64,000 nucleotides of DNA. It comes from Chamaea fasciata (taxonomy: Eukaryota; Chordata; Aves; Passeriformes; Sylviidae). Below the pieces are notes generated by a model that ran no database searches, had not been told where the DNA came from, and worked only from the letters and a program-made list of their open reading frames with translations. This document shows, piece after piece, positions 1 to 11,597 of this stretch. The stretch is taken from NCBI GenBank assembly GCA_029207755.1, contig JARCOQ010000005.1:52355563-52419562 (forward strand). The letters run 5' to 3'. Numbering within the stretch: position 1 is the stretch's first letter; each line of letters starts with the position of its first letter. Both the position numbers and the translations under genes were made by a program.

Positions 1-529
1 AAACAGCAGAAGAGCCAGCTTTCAGAAAGGCTCTGATTGTAACAAGAGGGAAAAGCATTTTCTGTGCCAGAATGATACATGCATATGCCTTGGAGAGTCA
101 TTTTTACCTAATCTTTCATTTTTAACTCTCAGACTCAGAAATTTTGTAAGCAGCAACAGGACTGTAGCCTGGTAATCTGTGATGACAGTGTTAGAAAAGA
201 AGGGCTAATTAATACCCACTGAAAGTGTAGTGCAAATACTATCAGGGATAGTGTCTCTCAGCTAATAAATAATTTAATGCTGATGGAGAGGCTGTGCTCT
301 TTGACTAATGGCATACAAATGAAAATTTTCTACCCTAAAAAAGGTTCATAATTTTAAAAGGCACACTCAGAAAACAGAAAATACAATTACCAGTCTGCAT
401 TATCTCCTAGTCAATTTTAGATTGATTTCTAACTTTAGACATTTTTAACATGAACATCAACTAGATAAATTAAGACTTACTAGAACACACAGACAAACCC
501 CAATAACAGCACAAGTGATTCAAAGCTAC

Positions 530-601
530 CTGATTAATTTTCAGCAGAGCACCTCGTTTTGGCAAGATTGAGGAGTTCCGGGAATCAATTACCATGGCAT
601 G
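530..601 (-). CDS. SAMM50: SAMM50 coding exon 9 (residues 260-283)
   Basis: The acceptor is TTTTCAG and the donor GTAGCT. The 24 codons are [17 protein letters not shown] followed by ALLKINQ. This is the last exon in the window. Bases 1-529 are intron 9, and I saw no further exon there. Confidence 0.94.
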
Positions 602-3600
602 CTGAAAAGAACAAAAAACTTTGTGTTACGTTCTCGTATCTGTATATATCTCGTATCTCGGAGTGACACCATTATTTTCCTTCCAAAACACTGCAAACAG
701 TGGAAGACAACCACAGCTCCAGCTAAGATTAGTGTAGCTACATGGATTTGGGAACAATATCCCTACAGACTGGCTTTGTTTGACATTTACAGGCCACAAG
801 AAATGCAGACATTTGTACGTTCTGCCCATGGCATGCACCAGAAACAGAGCAGCAGCCCAACTGCAACCCACCAACTTGCAAAGAATTTATCTCTTACAGT
901 CTGTAGGCTGCAAGTGAAAGATGGCAAGTGACCAGCAACTGGAATGTTTACAAAAGGCTTAGGATGAGGAAATTTACTCTTCCTGTCTGCTACAAAACAA
1001 AGCAATTCTGCAAAAAGAGGTGGCAGGTGAGACAGAGGAAGAACAAGCCAAAGCCTAACAGTCAACTGTGATTCCTTGTTCTCCCTTTGGGCTTCCAGGA
1101 TTACTCCATGGCAATGACCAAACACAGCAAAAGATGTCTGAAGGAAAACACATTCCTTCCAGAGACAAAAAGTTCATTTTGTATCACTCCTAAGAATGAG
1201 ATGAATTTAAAATATTATCATGAAAAAGCCTTACAGAGAGAGAAGATTTTAGAGAGTGTCCACTTTCCTCTCGAACAGAAAAGGATGCTGTTCTAGCAAG
1301 GCAGCCAAGCTCTCTCCACACACCTTCCCACTTCACTGTGTGATTGGTCTTCCAGAGGGGAAACTATAAGAAAGAATTGAGAAAGTCATGAAAACAGTTG
1401 TTACAAAATAAAAATAAGTATTTTTTATATTTGACTCGATGGCTTTCTTCCCAAACTTTCCGAAACAGAGAGAAACCCTTTTCGATTTCAGAGTTATGCT
1501 AATTCTGCTCCAGCCAAGAGAGTTAGATGCACAATAATTAATCCATTCCAAATGAAAAATAGCTTGAATTGGGCTGATACAGTAAGCTAGGCAGCCAGCT
1601 GCCTCTCTGAAATGATAATTTAAAAAATTGAAGAAAAACATATTGGCATTTTTGTATGGCCAAAATGAGATTGAATTGTAAGAAAAAGTCCAAGGTGCAC
1701 GACCTCTGTCATTTTCAAATCACTGACCTCTTTCAAATAAAGAGAAGTCAGCCCTGTGAAGGAGTGATTCAATCATTCCAAAAGTATACCAAGTATTTCC
1801 AAGAGCTCAACTGAAATGTAAATGAAGCATGTGTTGTACTTGTGCTACACTCACATTTAATTCTGTTGATACTCCTCTGTCTGTTTCTCGAAGGGAACTC
1901 CAAGGGAACTGTCCAGTTACTTTGTATACATTAACTGAAAAACTGAAACACAACATTAGTGGTAGGTTTGAAAGACAAAAGGTACAACTCTGAATAATCA
2001 CAAAAATTTAAGTTACCAGCTCTGTTACCACACCCTCAGGAAAGAATAAATGTAATTTTTACTTAATGGAAGATCTTATTAATTGTTTTATATTCCTTCA
2101 CTAAAAATAGAAGTAGTGAAAAATGCATCCCCTACTTTCTTTCAAAGTTCCCAGGCCGTGGTTTGAAGAAGGACAGGCCGTACGAAGTTTCCTTTGTTCC
2201 ATAGGAGAACTGGAAGGTCACCTTTTCTGCACGTCCCAAGAGGTTTGGAAACTTGAGCCCAAGCACCTACAGAAAAAAAACAAAGAAACTCCCAAAACAC
2301 TAGACAAGCAAACAAAAACCTCCCCACATCACAACATTTTATATCATTTGCTGTCTAGCATCTTAATCATATGCTGAAGGCAAGGAAATTGTGAGAATTA
2401 GAAATTAAGATATTTAAAAATACTTTTAACTGAATGTGTTTTTTTTCTCTGATAGTTTTCTCTCTGCACTGGCAGAGAGGGCAAGATACAATCAGTGCCA
2501 AAAAAGTGCAAGATAAAAGCCAACAGTGCAAGATACAATCAAACATCCAAATTACATTGCTGTTCAGTAGCTGTTGACTTAATCTGCACTCTCACTGAGC
2601 CAGCCATCAGTACTGATGTTACTTCAAGCAAAATCTCCATCCTGTCTCAAAGCCCTGGAGAACAAATCTTTGGCACAACAAGCAGCTGCTCTGCCACTGC
2701 AGACCACCCCCCCCCATTGATCCTCAGGAAAAAATCCTGTCAGGGAGGGCTCATCAGAACCAAAGCAAGGGAAAATTATCACTATGGAGCCACTTCCCTG
2801 TAGTCTTGTTTGGAGCAACAAGATCCTTTTGCAACTGGACCTGATGGCACTACAACACAATCCTACAATTCCCCAGCAACTATGGAAACACTTCTGCCTA
2901 TTCTGACAGCTCTTGGCCCTCTGGCAGAAAAACTGGAGCAGGTTTCCTCCCTACACAGACACTACCACTGCACTATTGTTGTGTGTTCTATTGCAAAAGA
3001 ATACTAATAACCTCCCAAATCCTGACTGCCTTTGTCTGACAGCTGTTGGAAGCAAACCAGTAACCTGAGCTTTGTAATGATGGTTATTATGCCATCAAGA
3101 GAAAAGGCTTTTAGTATGAAGTACCAGATGTATAAGTTTCAGCTGAATTTAAGGGATTAGAATAAATATATCTATTCAACTCTTAAGGAAACATAATCTG
3201 TGTTGCCAATATCAGTGTATACAAGTCATGCTTTTGGAGCATTCACAAGTTTTACTGCTGTGATAAATTAAAATGAAATAGAAGAAGCTGAGCACAAAAA
3301 GAGAACCCCAAGCAGCTTCCAGTCAGTTCTGAGCAGCACTGGAAGCAGCAGGTAGGATTCCCTGCTGGTTTGCTTCAGGCCACAACACGCTGGACCTGGC
3401 TCCTGCCAGTGGAGCTGCATAAGCAGCTCTCAACTCACCCAGTTCCAGCCCTCCTTGCACATGCAAAACACCATCACCTGAGTCATGTGGGAACTTATCC
3501 AGGTTAAAAATACCCCTAAGAGGAAAAGGATCAGTCCCTTGATCTAGCTTATCCACCAGCCCCAGGCACAGCTGCCCTGTGCAAGCGAGAAGGCAAAAAA

Positions 3601-6600
3601 GGGGTGCAGGATGAGCAGCTGAAAGCACAATCTGCTCACAGACCAGCAGTACAGCTGGTACTTCCTGTGGCAATTGGTAAATATTGTTCACACAAGATTT
3701 TAATCTGATCCATCCTTAATTGAATCATATGGAAACAAGTTCCAAAGTTTGCAGAATTTGTGAAAACCTTGCATTCTACAGCCCCAAATAACTGATACTG
3801 GGCTGAAAGACAAAAACAAGAACAATTTCTAAGTCAAAGATAAAGCTTTTTGACTAAGAAAAATACTTCAAGTATATCTCACAGAAACAAAATGCCAAAT
3901 TCCTTATCAGTCTCTCCAGTAGATGAAACATCTTAAATAGTAGCAAGAAATAACTGGAGAAGTTTCAAGAATTAAAAAACTAACATGCTGAGCTGGAAGC
4001 TACAGCATTGTCCCCCAGCTCAAGATAGGCTTTTGCTGAATGAAAGCCTGACACAAAGGCCTGACAAAGCCTTAGTTAGGCTGGATCTCCAAACTCCTTC
4101 CTAGGCTTGAAACTGAAAGTAAGAGGAAGATCAAAAGACATTACTAATAATTTGAAATAATCCATACCATGCTGCCTTCATTGTTGCCAACCATGGTGTT
4201 ATAGCTCCCAGTTAACCTTCTCAATTCCGTTACCTCAAAGGTCACATCTAAACCATTTGGAAGGGCATCATCTCCTAAAGAAACAAATGAAGTGCATGTT
4301 ATCCCTAAAGAGTTATTTTTAAAACTGCACACAGGAGGTTACTTGAATTATCTGAAAATTCAGTTAAGGCATGATAAAAGTCTATGTTGCAAAGTGGAAA
4401 TGGCTTGAGAAAAGGATGTTTGGATGTTTGTTTGATTCAATCATAGGATAACTGGCTTTAATCTTTAAATGTCAATGTGATGTGCAGTACGAGTACAGGA
4501 CAAGTTTTTGAGCTTTCCCTCATACGTTCCTTGAAACTGTGGATTAAGGAAAGTTTACCGTAATTATTTTAAGTGCTGAAAATTCACTCATGGACAAGTA
4601 ATATTTAAATACGCATACATATATATTCAAACACACGCAAATAGATTTCCTTCACGGGGATAACCGATGTAGATACATTTGTATCCACAGCACATCCACG
4701 TGTTCATTTAAAATATATATATAAGGGTATACAAGACTAAGTTACACACACAAAAAATGTCCAGCCTATTACACAGGGAAATATATATTACAGGTATGAA
4801 TATATGAGAAAAAAGGTGAGGATTAAGGAGGGAATACACACCATGACAGGTGTCAATCAGAACATCCACCTGTCTAAAGATTCCAAGACGAAGCAACTTC
4901 TCACGAGCTTCATGTGATTTTCTCATCACCTAGAGCAGGAGAAAAGTAGCTCAGTCATAGAATCAGAGGATATTTGGGTTGGAAGGGGCTTTCAAGATTA
5001 ACTAGTCCCTTTGAGCCTTTCAGGTTAAAAAATAACAAGGATAAATCAGTTAACATGCAGCTAAGTTCTAAAATATTCACAGATTTTGTATATAAAGAAA
5101 CATGTGTGCACCTTCAAAATAGAACACTACCACTTTAATACTTGCATCTGCAGAAATAATTTAAACCCAGAGCATGTGGCTCAATAACTTCATGCCTTTT
5201 GTTAGTTTGCTTCCTAATTACTTTAGTAGTTCAAACTATTACTCAAATAGGTTCCAGTAGTTAGAACTTATTTAGGGGGCTCTTGACAGAGTTGCCCCAT
5301 GCCTGAAGTGAATAGCCCAAAGCAGAAAAAGGAGAGAAAAAAATTTAATTAATTATTAAACAGCAAGTCTGTTATTCACTGCAACACTTACATCAATGAG
5401 ATTTTTTGCCTTGAAAACATCAGCAATTTCATACATGATGATGTCATCTTTGGTCCTTCCAAGTCCATCGAAGTGTACATGCTGAACCACCACCTAAACA
5501 CAACAAATCTTCACACACAAGTACTGGATTTGCATCTAATAACAAGGATCAAGGTCACCAATGCACAAAAATCACTCTGAGAAACCCTGGTGATTCCTTG
5601 GGCTAATTCCTGCTAACCTACATTATCAGAAATCAGTGCTATCTAAGATTCTGGGGCACTGTTCCCATAACAGAAAAATGAGAGAAAAGAGATCTCCAAC
5701 ACCCAAGCTAACACTGGTTGTAGCAGAAGAAACCCTGACAGACTGCAGCTGCTGGAGTTTTAGTTGTAAATGTTCTATGGACAGAGAAGCAACTGAAGAA
5801 ATCACACAAGTATTAAGTACATAAGACAGAATTATGTAGTTACTTGACTGATTTTGTAGTTGTTTGATACTTCTTTTACCAGCTATACATAAGCAAAGAA
5901 TTAAAAGAAGAAAATCAAACAAGTGTACAAGCCACGAATATTTAAACTCTATTAAAATCACCACTACTACAGAAGCAGTGCAGTTTCAAATGCAGCTGAA
6001 AATCACTCCCATCATGAGATTTTATACTTGCATCTTGATACATAATCACCTGAGACAATTTTACTGCAAAAAATCCCAACACCTTCCACGCTACCCAGTA
6101 CAAATGGACTACAGAGATTGCATTTCCCTCATTTCTCCAACCTTTTCAGTGAATTATAATTTTAGGGGTAAATCTCAAAAAGAATATGCTTACAATAGCT
6201 GTCAAGGATTGGAACAGGCTGCCCAGAGCAGTCACCATCCCTGGGGCGATTAAAAACCATGTGAATGTGGCACCTGGAACATGGTTTAGTGCTGGACTTG
6301 GCAGTGCAGGGTTAACAGTTCTGTGATCTTAGACGTCTTTTTCAACCTAAACAATTCTATGATTCTATTCCAGAGTTTGTGAAAGAGACTATGCAGATTA
6401 TACTACCTCAATCAGAAATATCTGTATGACTCTATGGATTCATGTATAGTAAAACAGCAAAATATCAGCAACCTACTATTACTGCCAGTTGCTTAAAAAA
6501 ACCCCACCAAGGTGTTTATTTCTCTCCACAAAAAAATCAGGATATTGCTCAGGCACTTACATCTTTGTTTTCAAGAATTTCCTGCTTGGTGTCAGGTTCA

Positions 6601-8397
6601 ACTTCAAGCAGATCAGTTTCCTCTCCCAAGGCACCAAAGTCTGGCCCAGCCATTGGAAGAGGCTCCAAACTCTGAAAGCATAAAAGAAAACTGCATTTAA
6701 CAGGGTACACAGATTTGCGATTTGTGCCTTTTGTAAATGAGAAAAACACGTGGTTCTCAACAGCGCACTCATCAAATCCTAGGGAAAAAAGCAAAAGAGA
6801 ACTAAAATGAAAAGCAAAAAAGCAAATGAGAACTAAAGAACACTTGACACCTACCTGCTTGCTCAAATTTTTAACAAAAGCTAAATAGCTTCCACATTGA
6901 ATGATTTCTGAAAAATACTCTGCATTCTTCAAAAAAATAGCTTTAACTTTTAAGATAAGCTTCCTATGTAAAAAAGAATTCCACCTTCTTAAAAAAAATC
7001 AGGCTGTCACATTTCCGGTTTAGTTTTTAGGAGGTAGAAGAGTTTGAATGTCGAATAGAATAAAAAGGGTGTTCTCAGAATGTTAGTTTGTTTTGCATGT
7101 ATTTATTTGCCTTTATATTTCAGTATTTCTTTTAGAAGTAACCTTTCAAATAAAGCTTGAGAACCTCAGGCTCTGACCATCAGAGCCAAACAGTTTAATC
7201 AAACACAGCATGGCTTTATTTATTATACCTGAAAAAGTCCTAAAATGAGACTTATCAGAATAGCTGCATTCCTGAATAACAAATTACTGTTGCATATCAA
7301 AATCCAGTTAAAGGAAGACAGAAGCTTCTCCCACTGTCACAATTTTCAGGCAAGTGTGAAGCACTCTGTATCCACACAACACCGTCTAGCAGTTAACACC
7401 ACAGATGGACACAAAACAGAGAATACAAGCGAAAAATCTCGAAACAGAAATTACATTAGTCATGGTATTTATGTACTGTGGAGCCTTAACTGAAGGCAGC
7501 TCCCTGCAGCTGTTCTTCAGCCTTAAAACTGAACACTTAGACCTCTACATTCCTTGTATAAGCACTGGTAGATGGTTTTGGAGAGTTGTGTATCTATTAA
7601 CGATGATTTCAGGCATGTGAGGCCCTCAGCAGTCTCCAAGCAAAGCAAAGCTTCAGCCTCCAAGGGGCGCTTCTCTTTGCACTGTGTTTTTTCAGCTACT
7701 TGCTTTTGGGTTTGGTTTGGGTCGTTTTTATTGTTTTCATCTCCCCAGTCTCATTCTTGCCAGCCCACCCCCCTGAGGAGATCAGCTCTGGGAAAGCCTT
7801 AGCAAAGACCTGAAAAAGACCCAGGTTTTCAATAGGAGGAAATGTTGTACTTAGTAAGAAATTTTTGTTCCCTGTGAGGGTGGTGAGGCCCTGGCACAGG
7901 TTGCCCAGAGAAGCTGTGGCTGCCCCATCCCTGGAAATGTCCAAGGTCAGGTTGGACGGGGCTCGGGGCAACCTGGGCTAGTGGCAGGTGTCCCTGCCCA
8001 TGGCAGGGGGGACGTGTGACCAATGACCCATAAGGGTCGCTTCCAAGCCGTCAGTATCTACGATCCTAAAAAAAACACCCAGGTATGAGTGGGAAGGGAA
8101 GGCGCCTCCGAGCACCGGCACGGGCTCCGACGCCTTCTCCCTGCCCCGGCCCGACTGTGGCAGAAGCGGCGGGCTCGGCCCGCGGAGCGGCTGAGGCGGG
8201 ACACGGTCCCCGACGGCAGCCCCGGCCCGCTCCGGCCGCGGCCGCGCTCTGCCCGGCCCGAAGGTCGCAGCGGGGAGCGCGGGGCCCCGCGACCTTCGGG
8301 CGGCCCCGGGGCGAGTGCCCGGGTCCCTCCCCCGGCGGGTCCCGCCCCGGCCGACACCCAGGGCCCCGGCGCTCACCCGGGCGTGCACGGTGCCCAT
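530..8397 (-). CDS. SAMM50: SAMM50, sorting and assembly machinery component 50 (5' part, nine coding exons)
   Basis: Sam50 is the Omp85/BamA-family channel of the mitochondrial outer membrane. It inserts beta-barrel proteins such as VDAC and TOM40 and contacts the MICOS cristae complex. Nine coding exons were traced on the minus strand: 8397-8377, 6671-6561, 5493-5392, 4929-4842, 4274-4168, 2266-2136, 1942-1855, 1363-1235 and 601-530. All have AG/GT borders. Together they give 849 nt, exactly 283 codons, with no frameshift or stop. The product follows vertebrate SAMM50 closely. It has a short acidic N-terminus, one POTRA domain at about residues 45-125 (the segment with DVFKAKNLI and EKLLRLGIF), and then the first strands of the bacterial-surface-antigen barrel from about residue 140. 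The family is about 469 residues, so about 186 C-terminal residues lie beyond base 1. The introns (1943-2135 up to 2267-4167) hold no recognised gene; intron 2 and intron 1 carry CR1 fragments. Confidence 0.95.
1235..1363 (-). CDS. SAMM50: SAMM50 coding exon 8 (residues 217-259)
   Basis: The acceptor is CTTATAG and the donor GTAAGG. The 43 codons include [20 protein letters not shown] and end [10 protein letters not shown]. This exon is too short to stand out as an open frame and was found by matching the barrel motif. Confidence 0.94.
1855..1942 (-). CDS. SAMM50: SAMM50 coding exon 7 (residues 187-216)
   Basis: The acceptor is TTTCAG and the donor GTGAGT. The exon encodes [19 protein letters not shown] and then [10 protein letters not shown]. 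Completing the split codon restores the FERNFSVN-type junction typical of the family. Confidence 0.94.
2136..2266 (-). CDS. SAMM50: SAMM50 coding exon 6 (residues 144-187, first barrel strands)
   Basis: The acceptor is CTGTAG and the donor GTAGGG. The exon reads [17 protein letters not shown], then [18 protein letters not shown], and ends in a split lysine/asparagine codon. These are alternating-residue beta strands of the Omp85 barrel. Confidence 0.95.
4168..4274 (-). CDS. SAMM50: SAMM50 coding exon 5 (residues 108-143)
   Basis: The acceptor is TTTAG and the donor GTATGG. The exon encodes [20 protein letters not shown] and then the glycine/asparagine-rich entry to the barrel ([14 protein letters not shown]). 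It completes the POTRA domain. Confidence 0.95.
4842..4929 (-). CDS. SAMM50: SAMM50 coding exon 4 (residues 79-107)
   Basis: The acceptor is CTCTAG and the donor GTGTGT. The exon encodes [16 protein letters not shown] and then [13 protein letters not shown], the second POTRA helix and strand. It ends after the first base of the next glycine codon. Confidence 0.95.
4955..5020 (-). mobile_element. Very short CR1 3'-terminal fragment in SAMM50 intron 3
   Basis: The sequence tcatagaatcagaggatatt followed by gggttggaaggggct is the reverse complement of a CR1 3' end. The element therefore lies on the minus strand. Only about 65 bp survive. Confidence 0.75.
5392..5493 (-). CDS. SAMM50: SAMM50 coding exon 3 (residues 45-78, POTRA start)
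   Basis: The 34 codons lie between a TTTAG acceptor and a GTAAGT donor. The exon begins [17 protein letters not shown] and ends [10 protein letters not shown]. It forms the first strand and helix of the single POTRA domain, which in SAM50 receives precursor proteins. Confidence 0.95.
6195..6371 (+). mobile_element. CR1 3'-end fragment in SAMM50 intron 2
   Basis: The CR1 hallmarks are ggaacaggctgcccagagca, catggtttagtgctggactt and the terminal short repeat attctatgattctatt. It is a 5'-truncated copy in the plus orientation, antisense to SAMM50. Confidence 0.88.
6561..6671 (-). CDS. SAMM50: SAMM50 coding exon 2 (residues 8-44)
   Basis: The acceptor is TTTCAG and the donor GTAAGT. The 37 codons start [18 protein letters not shown] and end KQEILENKD. 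This is the acidic, low-conservation linker before the POTRA domain. Confidence 0.94.
7845..8068 (+). mobile_element. CR1 retrotransposon 3'-end fragment in SAMM50 intron 1
   Basis: The block contains the CR1 3' region signatures: ccctgtgagggtggtgaggc, then ggcacaggttgcccagagaa, then ggttggacggggct, and finally a decayed tail before 8068. CR1 is the dominant avian non-LTR family. The copy is 5'-truncated, antisense to SAMM50, and ends about 310 bp from coding exon 1. Confidence 0.85.
8377..8397 (-). CDS. SAMM50: SAMM50 coding exon 1 (residues 1-7)
   Basis: This exon encodes MGTVHAR and is followed by a GTGAGC donor. The ATG sits in a CpG-rich first exon. The seven residues are the conserved vertebrate SAMM50 start, which fixes the initiation codon. 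Confidence 0.93.
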
Positions 8398-8442
8398 GGC
8401 GGCGGCGGCGCGGCCTCAGCTGCTCCGGCGGACTCGGGGCGC

Positions 8443-8469
8443 TCAGGGCCGCAGCGCGGGGGCGGCCAT
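8443..8469 (-). other. Short upstream ORF before SAMM50
   Basis: An ATG at 8469 (minus strand) has G at -3 and G at +4. It opens a frame of eight codons (MAAPALRP) that stops with TGA at 8443, about 45 nt before the SAMM50 ATG. It would act as a uORF only if transcription starts upstream of 8469, which the sequence alone cannot show. Confidence 0.4.
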
Positions 8470-8545
8470 GACGGCAGCCCCGCCCGGCGCCCATTGGCCG
8501 GGGCGGCGGAAAGGGCGGGGCCAGGGGAGCGCTTCCGGCAGCTGA

Positions 8546-8708
8546 GCGTCACCAAACCCCGGGAACGCGGCCCCAACCCGGGGAGTTCGCCCTTAATCCA
8601 CGGATTCACCCCGAACTCACTTGTCTGTTCCACCCTAAACCTGCGGGATTCACCCCAAACGCTCGTGCGTCATCCCAAACCCACGGGATTCGTCCCAAAC
8701 CCGGGGAA
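8546..8708. repeat. Degenerate GC-rich minisatellite upstream of SAMM50
   Basis: This is an imperfect head-to-tail array of about seven units, roughly 18-23 bp each, with a core like GGGATTCACCCCAAAC. The clearest copies are at 8603-8619, 8646-8661 and 8685-8701. It directly abuts the CpG island on its upstream side. Confidence 0.65.
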
Positions 8709-8709
8709 T

Positions 8710-11305
8710 CAGATTGGGCACTTCCAACTGAAAGCTCCTGTTGTAAATTACTTAAAATTGTTAGTATTGTGACAACTACTATTATTACTACTCTTATTTT
8801 ACATTAAATTGTTATCTTTAGATTTTTCTGTACTTCATTTTTATATTTGTATTATATATTTATAGATAATTATACATTAGTTATACATTACTGATGTATT
8901 TTATATCGGTTTTAAAGTATCTCTAATAAATATTTTAGTGTTATCTTCTGCCATTCATAGAATATTTAATAGGTTATTACATGATTTCTATTTATCTAAG
9001 TTAGTTTTAGCTCAGAAAAGACGCATCCTTTGTTTTCTCCCTTCAGACCCAACCTTCTCCGGTTTTAATTATTTCTGTTTAAATGCAACAAGGTATTTGT
9101 AAAATAACTGATTGCAGAAAACAAACAAAAAGCCCATCAAAACCCAAAAAAAAAAAATCCAAAAAAACAAAAAAAAATACCCCACCAAAACAAATAAACA
9201 AAAAACCCTCACAAAACTTTAAATCAAGGTGACACTCAGTTCCAGCTGGAGTATGAAGAAACATCTCTCAAACTTCAGAGTAGTACTCTTAAAAAAAACC
9301 ACCTCAGAACCATCAATGACATCAACACATTCTGATTTAATTTGCACTAGGGTGAGTTACACTCAAGAAATCTCAGAGACCACGGGAACAGAAAAGACTG
9401 TGTTTTTATTTTAGAAAAAGGAGACAAAATGGGAGCTGTGCCCAACAGAAAAAGCGGTTAAGGTTGATTTAAATGGAGTTAATAAAAGTATTCCAACAAA
9501 GAAAGCAAAACTTGGCATTCTTGCTTCAATTCTAACACAAACTGGTAAACTAATGAATGAAGACAATTTAAAACAGATCTTGTATACTTTAATTGTAGTT
9601 AGAGTAACAATTCCTACTTCTTTTTTTTTTTTTGCAAGTCTGACAATATATACACTCAAGAAATGAACAGAAGAGTTGAAGTAAAGTAGCACCAGCCTTG
9701 TAGAGTACAGAAATAGAGAGCTCAGCACTTCCTCCCCAGCCTAAAATCCATTTGAATATAGTAAAATGCAGCACTCCAAGCTTAGGGAAATCACAGCTGA
9801 GAGACTGTCTGAAAAGCAGACCCAATTCAAGTGCTATACTTTTCCCAAAGCTCACACTCCCATGTCCCAGCTCCTGAGCATCACAATCCAACTCCTTCCC
9901 CCGGACAAGAGGCCCTGAAGCAGCTCTTCCCAGGGTTGCACAGAGTTCCCTCTTTTGATTGAGAAGCTTCCCAAGGTCACAGGCTCCCCCCAAACACACG
10001 TGCAAATCAACTTTAAAGCCATTATTGTTTCCTTCTCCTCAGAAATTGTACAAGACCTGGTAAGCCATCAGGACAGTAATTAATCCTAATATCACTTTCC
10101 TTCCCAGATGCCCTCAACCACTAATGCATTGTCTTTGTTAAAATCATGCAGAACCTTTGTAGTGGAAATGGTTTTAGCTGCCAACTCTAAATAGAGGTAT
10201 GATTTGGCTAAATTTTCAACCTATTATTTGAGACCTCTGCAGAGCTCCCTGAATATTGACACCTCCACCAGGTTCTACACTTCTGCTGCTCCTGACAATC
10301 TTGGGAAACTTCCTTTGGGTTATCAAACCTCACTGAGACAGGAGAGACACCTTCCTTTTTCTTCCTTTAGCAACAGGGAAGCAAAAGAAGGAAAGAAAAC
10401 TCTCTGAAACTGGAAGGGAAAAAATAATCAGGAAACAATTAGAGAGACCACCTAAACATCATTCACCACTTGCTATACATTGATTTTTGTTAACATCTTC
10501 TGTAAAGTTTAACACTTTCTCCACACACTGTTTGCTACTAACCACCGTTACTATTTTACCTATTTTTCAATACTTAATCAAGTATTAAGCCTTTATATTA
10601 AGTTCCAAAACAAAAAAAGTCCTCTGAAGTCACTGAAACTGTACTTGTTTATACTTCAGGGGAAGGTGCCCCATTTCTCATGCCATTTTCGCCTGAAGTA
10701 TTTCAGGAGGGAAAGAGACACAATAGGGACTGCAGAGTAGATACAACTACCTAGAATAATACTGTTTGTACAGTATCTTGTGCAGACAACTTTCCATAAA
10801 CACAACAGTATGTTTAAATATAAGGCAAATGGACACTGGAGGCCACTTAGAAACTCACTTGTGTATTCCTCTTAAGGGAGTAAAAATCCAATTTCATTTA
10901 AGTGCTATAAAAGTAATCCTAACACATAATATTGTTAAGAATTACATTTTTAAAAAGGTCCTCTTATCTATGCTTGTTTGTCTAACAATCTGTTCACAGA
11001 ATTTACATTTTAATGCTGAAAGTAATTTTTAAAAAGACTGATTTCCAGAGAAACACTGTTTAACTACAAGTCTCAGTACAGCTGATTTAGCTGGTGTTTT
11101 GACAGAGCTATAATCTGTTACTTAGTATAGCAGCCACTGTTTTTATAATCCTTAAAACAGTAAAATTCCCAAGGCAGATTCGTCAGGAAGCTGTAAACAA
11201 GTAATTTCCCAAGACTTATTGGCAACAAAGGAAGTGACCCCTAGTCCAGGTTTTAAGTTTCTCTGCCAAATTTCAATTTTGGAAACTGTGGAATCTACTT
11301 CCCAG
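8710..11305. other. Spacer between PNPLA3 and SAMM50, including the likely PNPLA3 3' UTR
   Basis: This stretch lies downstream of the PNPLA3 stop and upstream of SAMM50. It includes a very AT-rich block (about 8750-9000) and an A-rich low-complexity tract (9117-9205). Minus-strand poly(A)-signal-like hexamers occur at 11008-11013 (ATTAAA) and around 9404-9409 (AATAAA). Either could end PNPLA3; I cannot choose between them. No other gene is seen. Confidence 0.6.
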
Positions 11306-11597
11306 TTAATACTCTGGAGCAGTTTGGAAACTTGTCTCTGAGGAAGAGTCAACATCTATTTCCATTGCAGACTCCTCAGGATTTGGGAGGAAATTAGGAT
11401 AGGACTTTAAGTCTGGCTGGTCCTGGCTATCAGCAGGAGCATTTTTCAAAGCTGAGTGCATGAAGCATGAAGATTCCCAGAGCCAGCTCTCAATGTGTGC
11501 AGCAGAGTGAGGCATTTTAAGGTGGCAGTATGAAGAACGAAATTCCACAGTAGATGGGACAGTTTGACGTTTTTTTAGCGATGCATAATTGTCTTTC
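11306..11597 (-). CDS. PNPLA3: PNPLA3 coding exon 9 (residues 409-505, tail and stop)
   Basis: The acceptor is AAACAG. The exon encodes a 97-residue serine-rich, low-conservation tail that starts [12 protein letters not shown] and ends [13 protein letters not shown] before TAA (11308-11306). The phase fits the previous exon exactly. The sequence does not resemble the mammalian tail, as expected for this fast-evolving end. Confidence 0.88.

Larger units (their letters stand above)
8075..8590 (-). promoter_or_regulatory. SAMM50: SAMM50 CpG-island promoter and first-exon region
   Basis: This is a dense GC/CpG block around the SAMM50 start codon, with AT-richer DNA on both sides. An inverted CCAAT box (ATTGG, 8493-8497) and GC boxes (around 8505-8522) lie about 95-125 bp upstream of the ATG, in the orientation of a minus-strand promoter. 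There is no obvious TATA box, as usual for housekeeping mitochondrial genes. The transcription start is not determined. Confidence 0.7.

Noticed and set aside
8085..8772. Plus-strand ORFs (up to 227 codons) over the SAMM50 first exon
   Set aside because: They are low-complexity Arg/Pro/Ala/Gly translations of a CpG island antisense to a recognised first exon, with no conserved motif.
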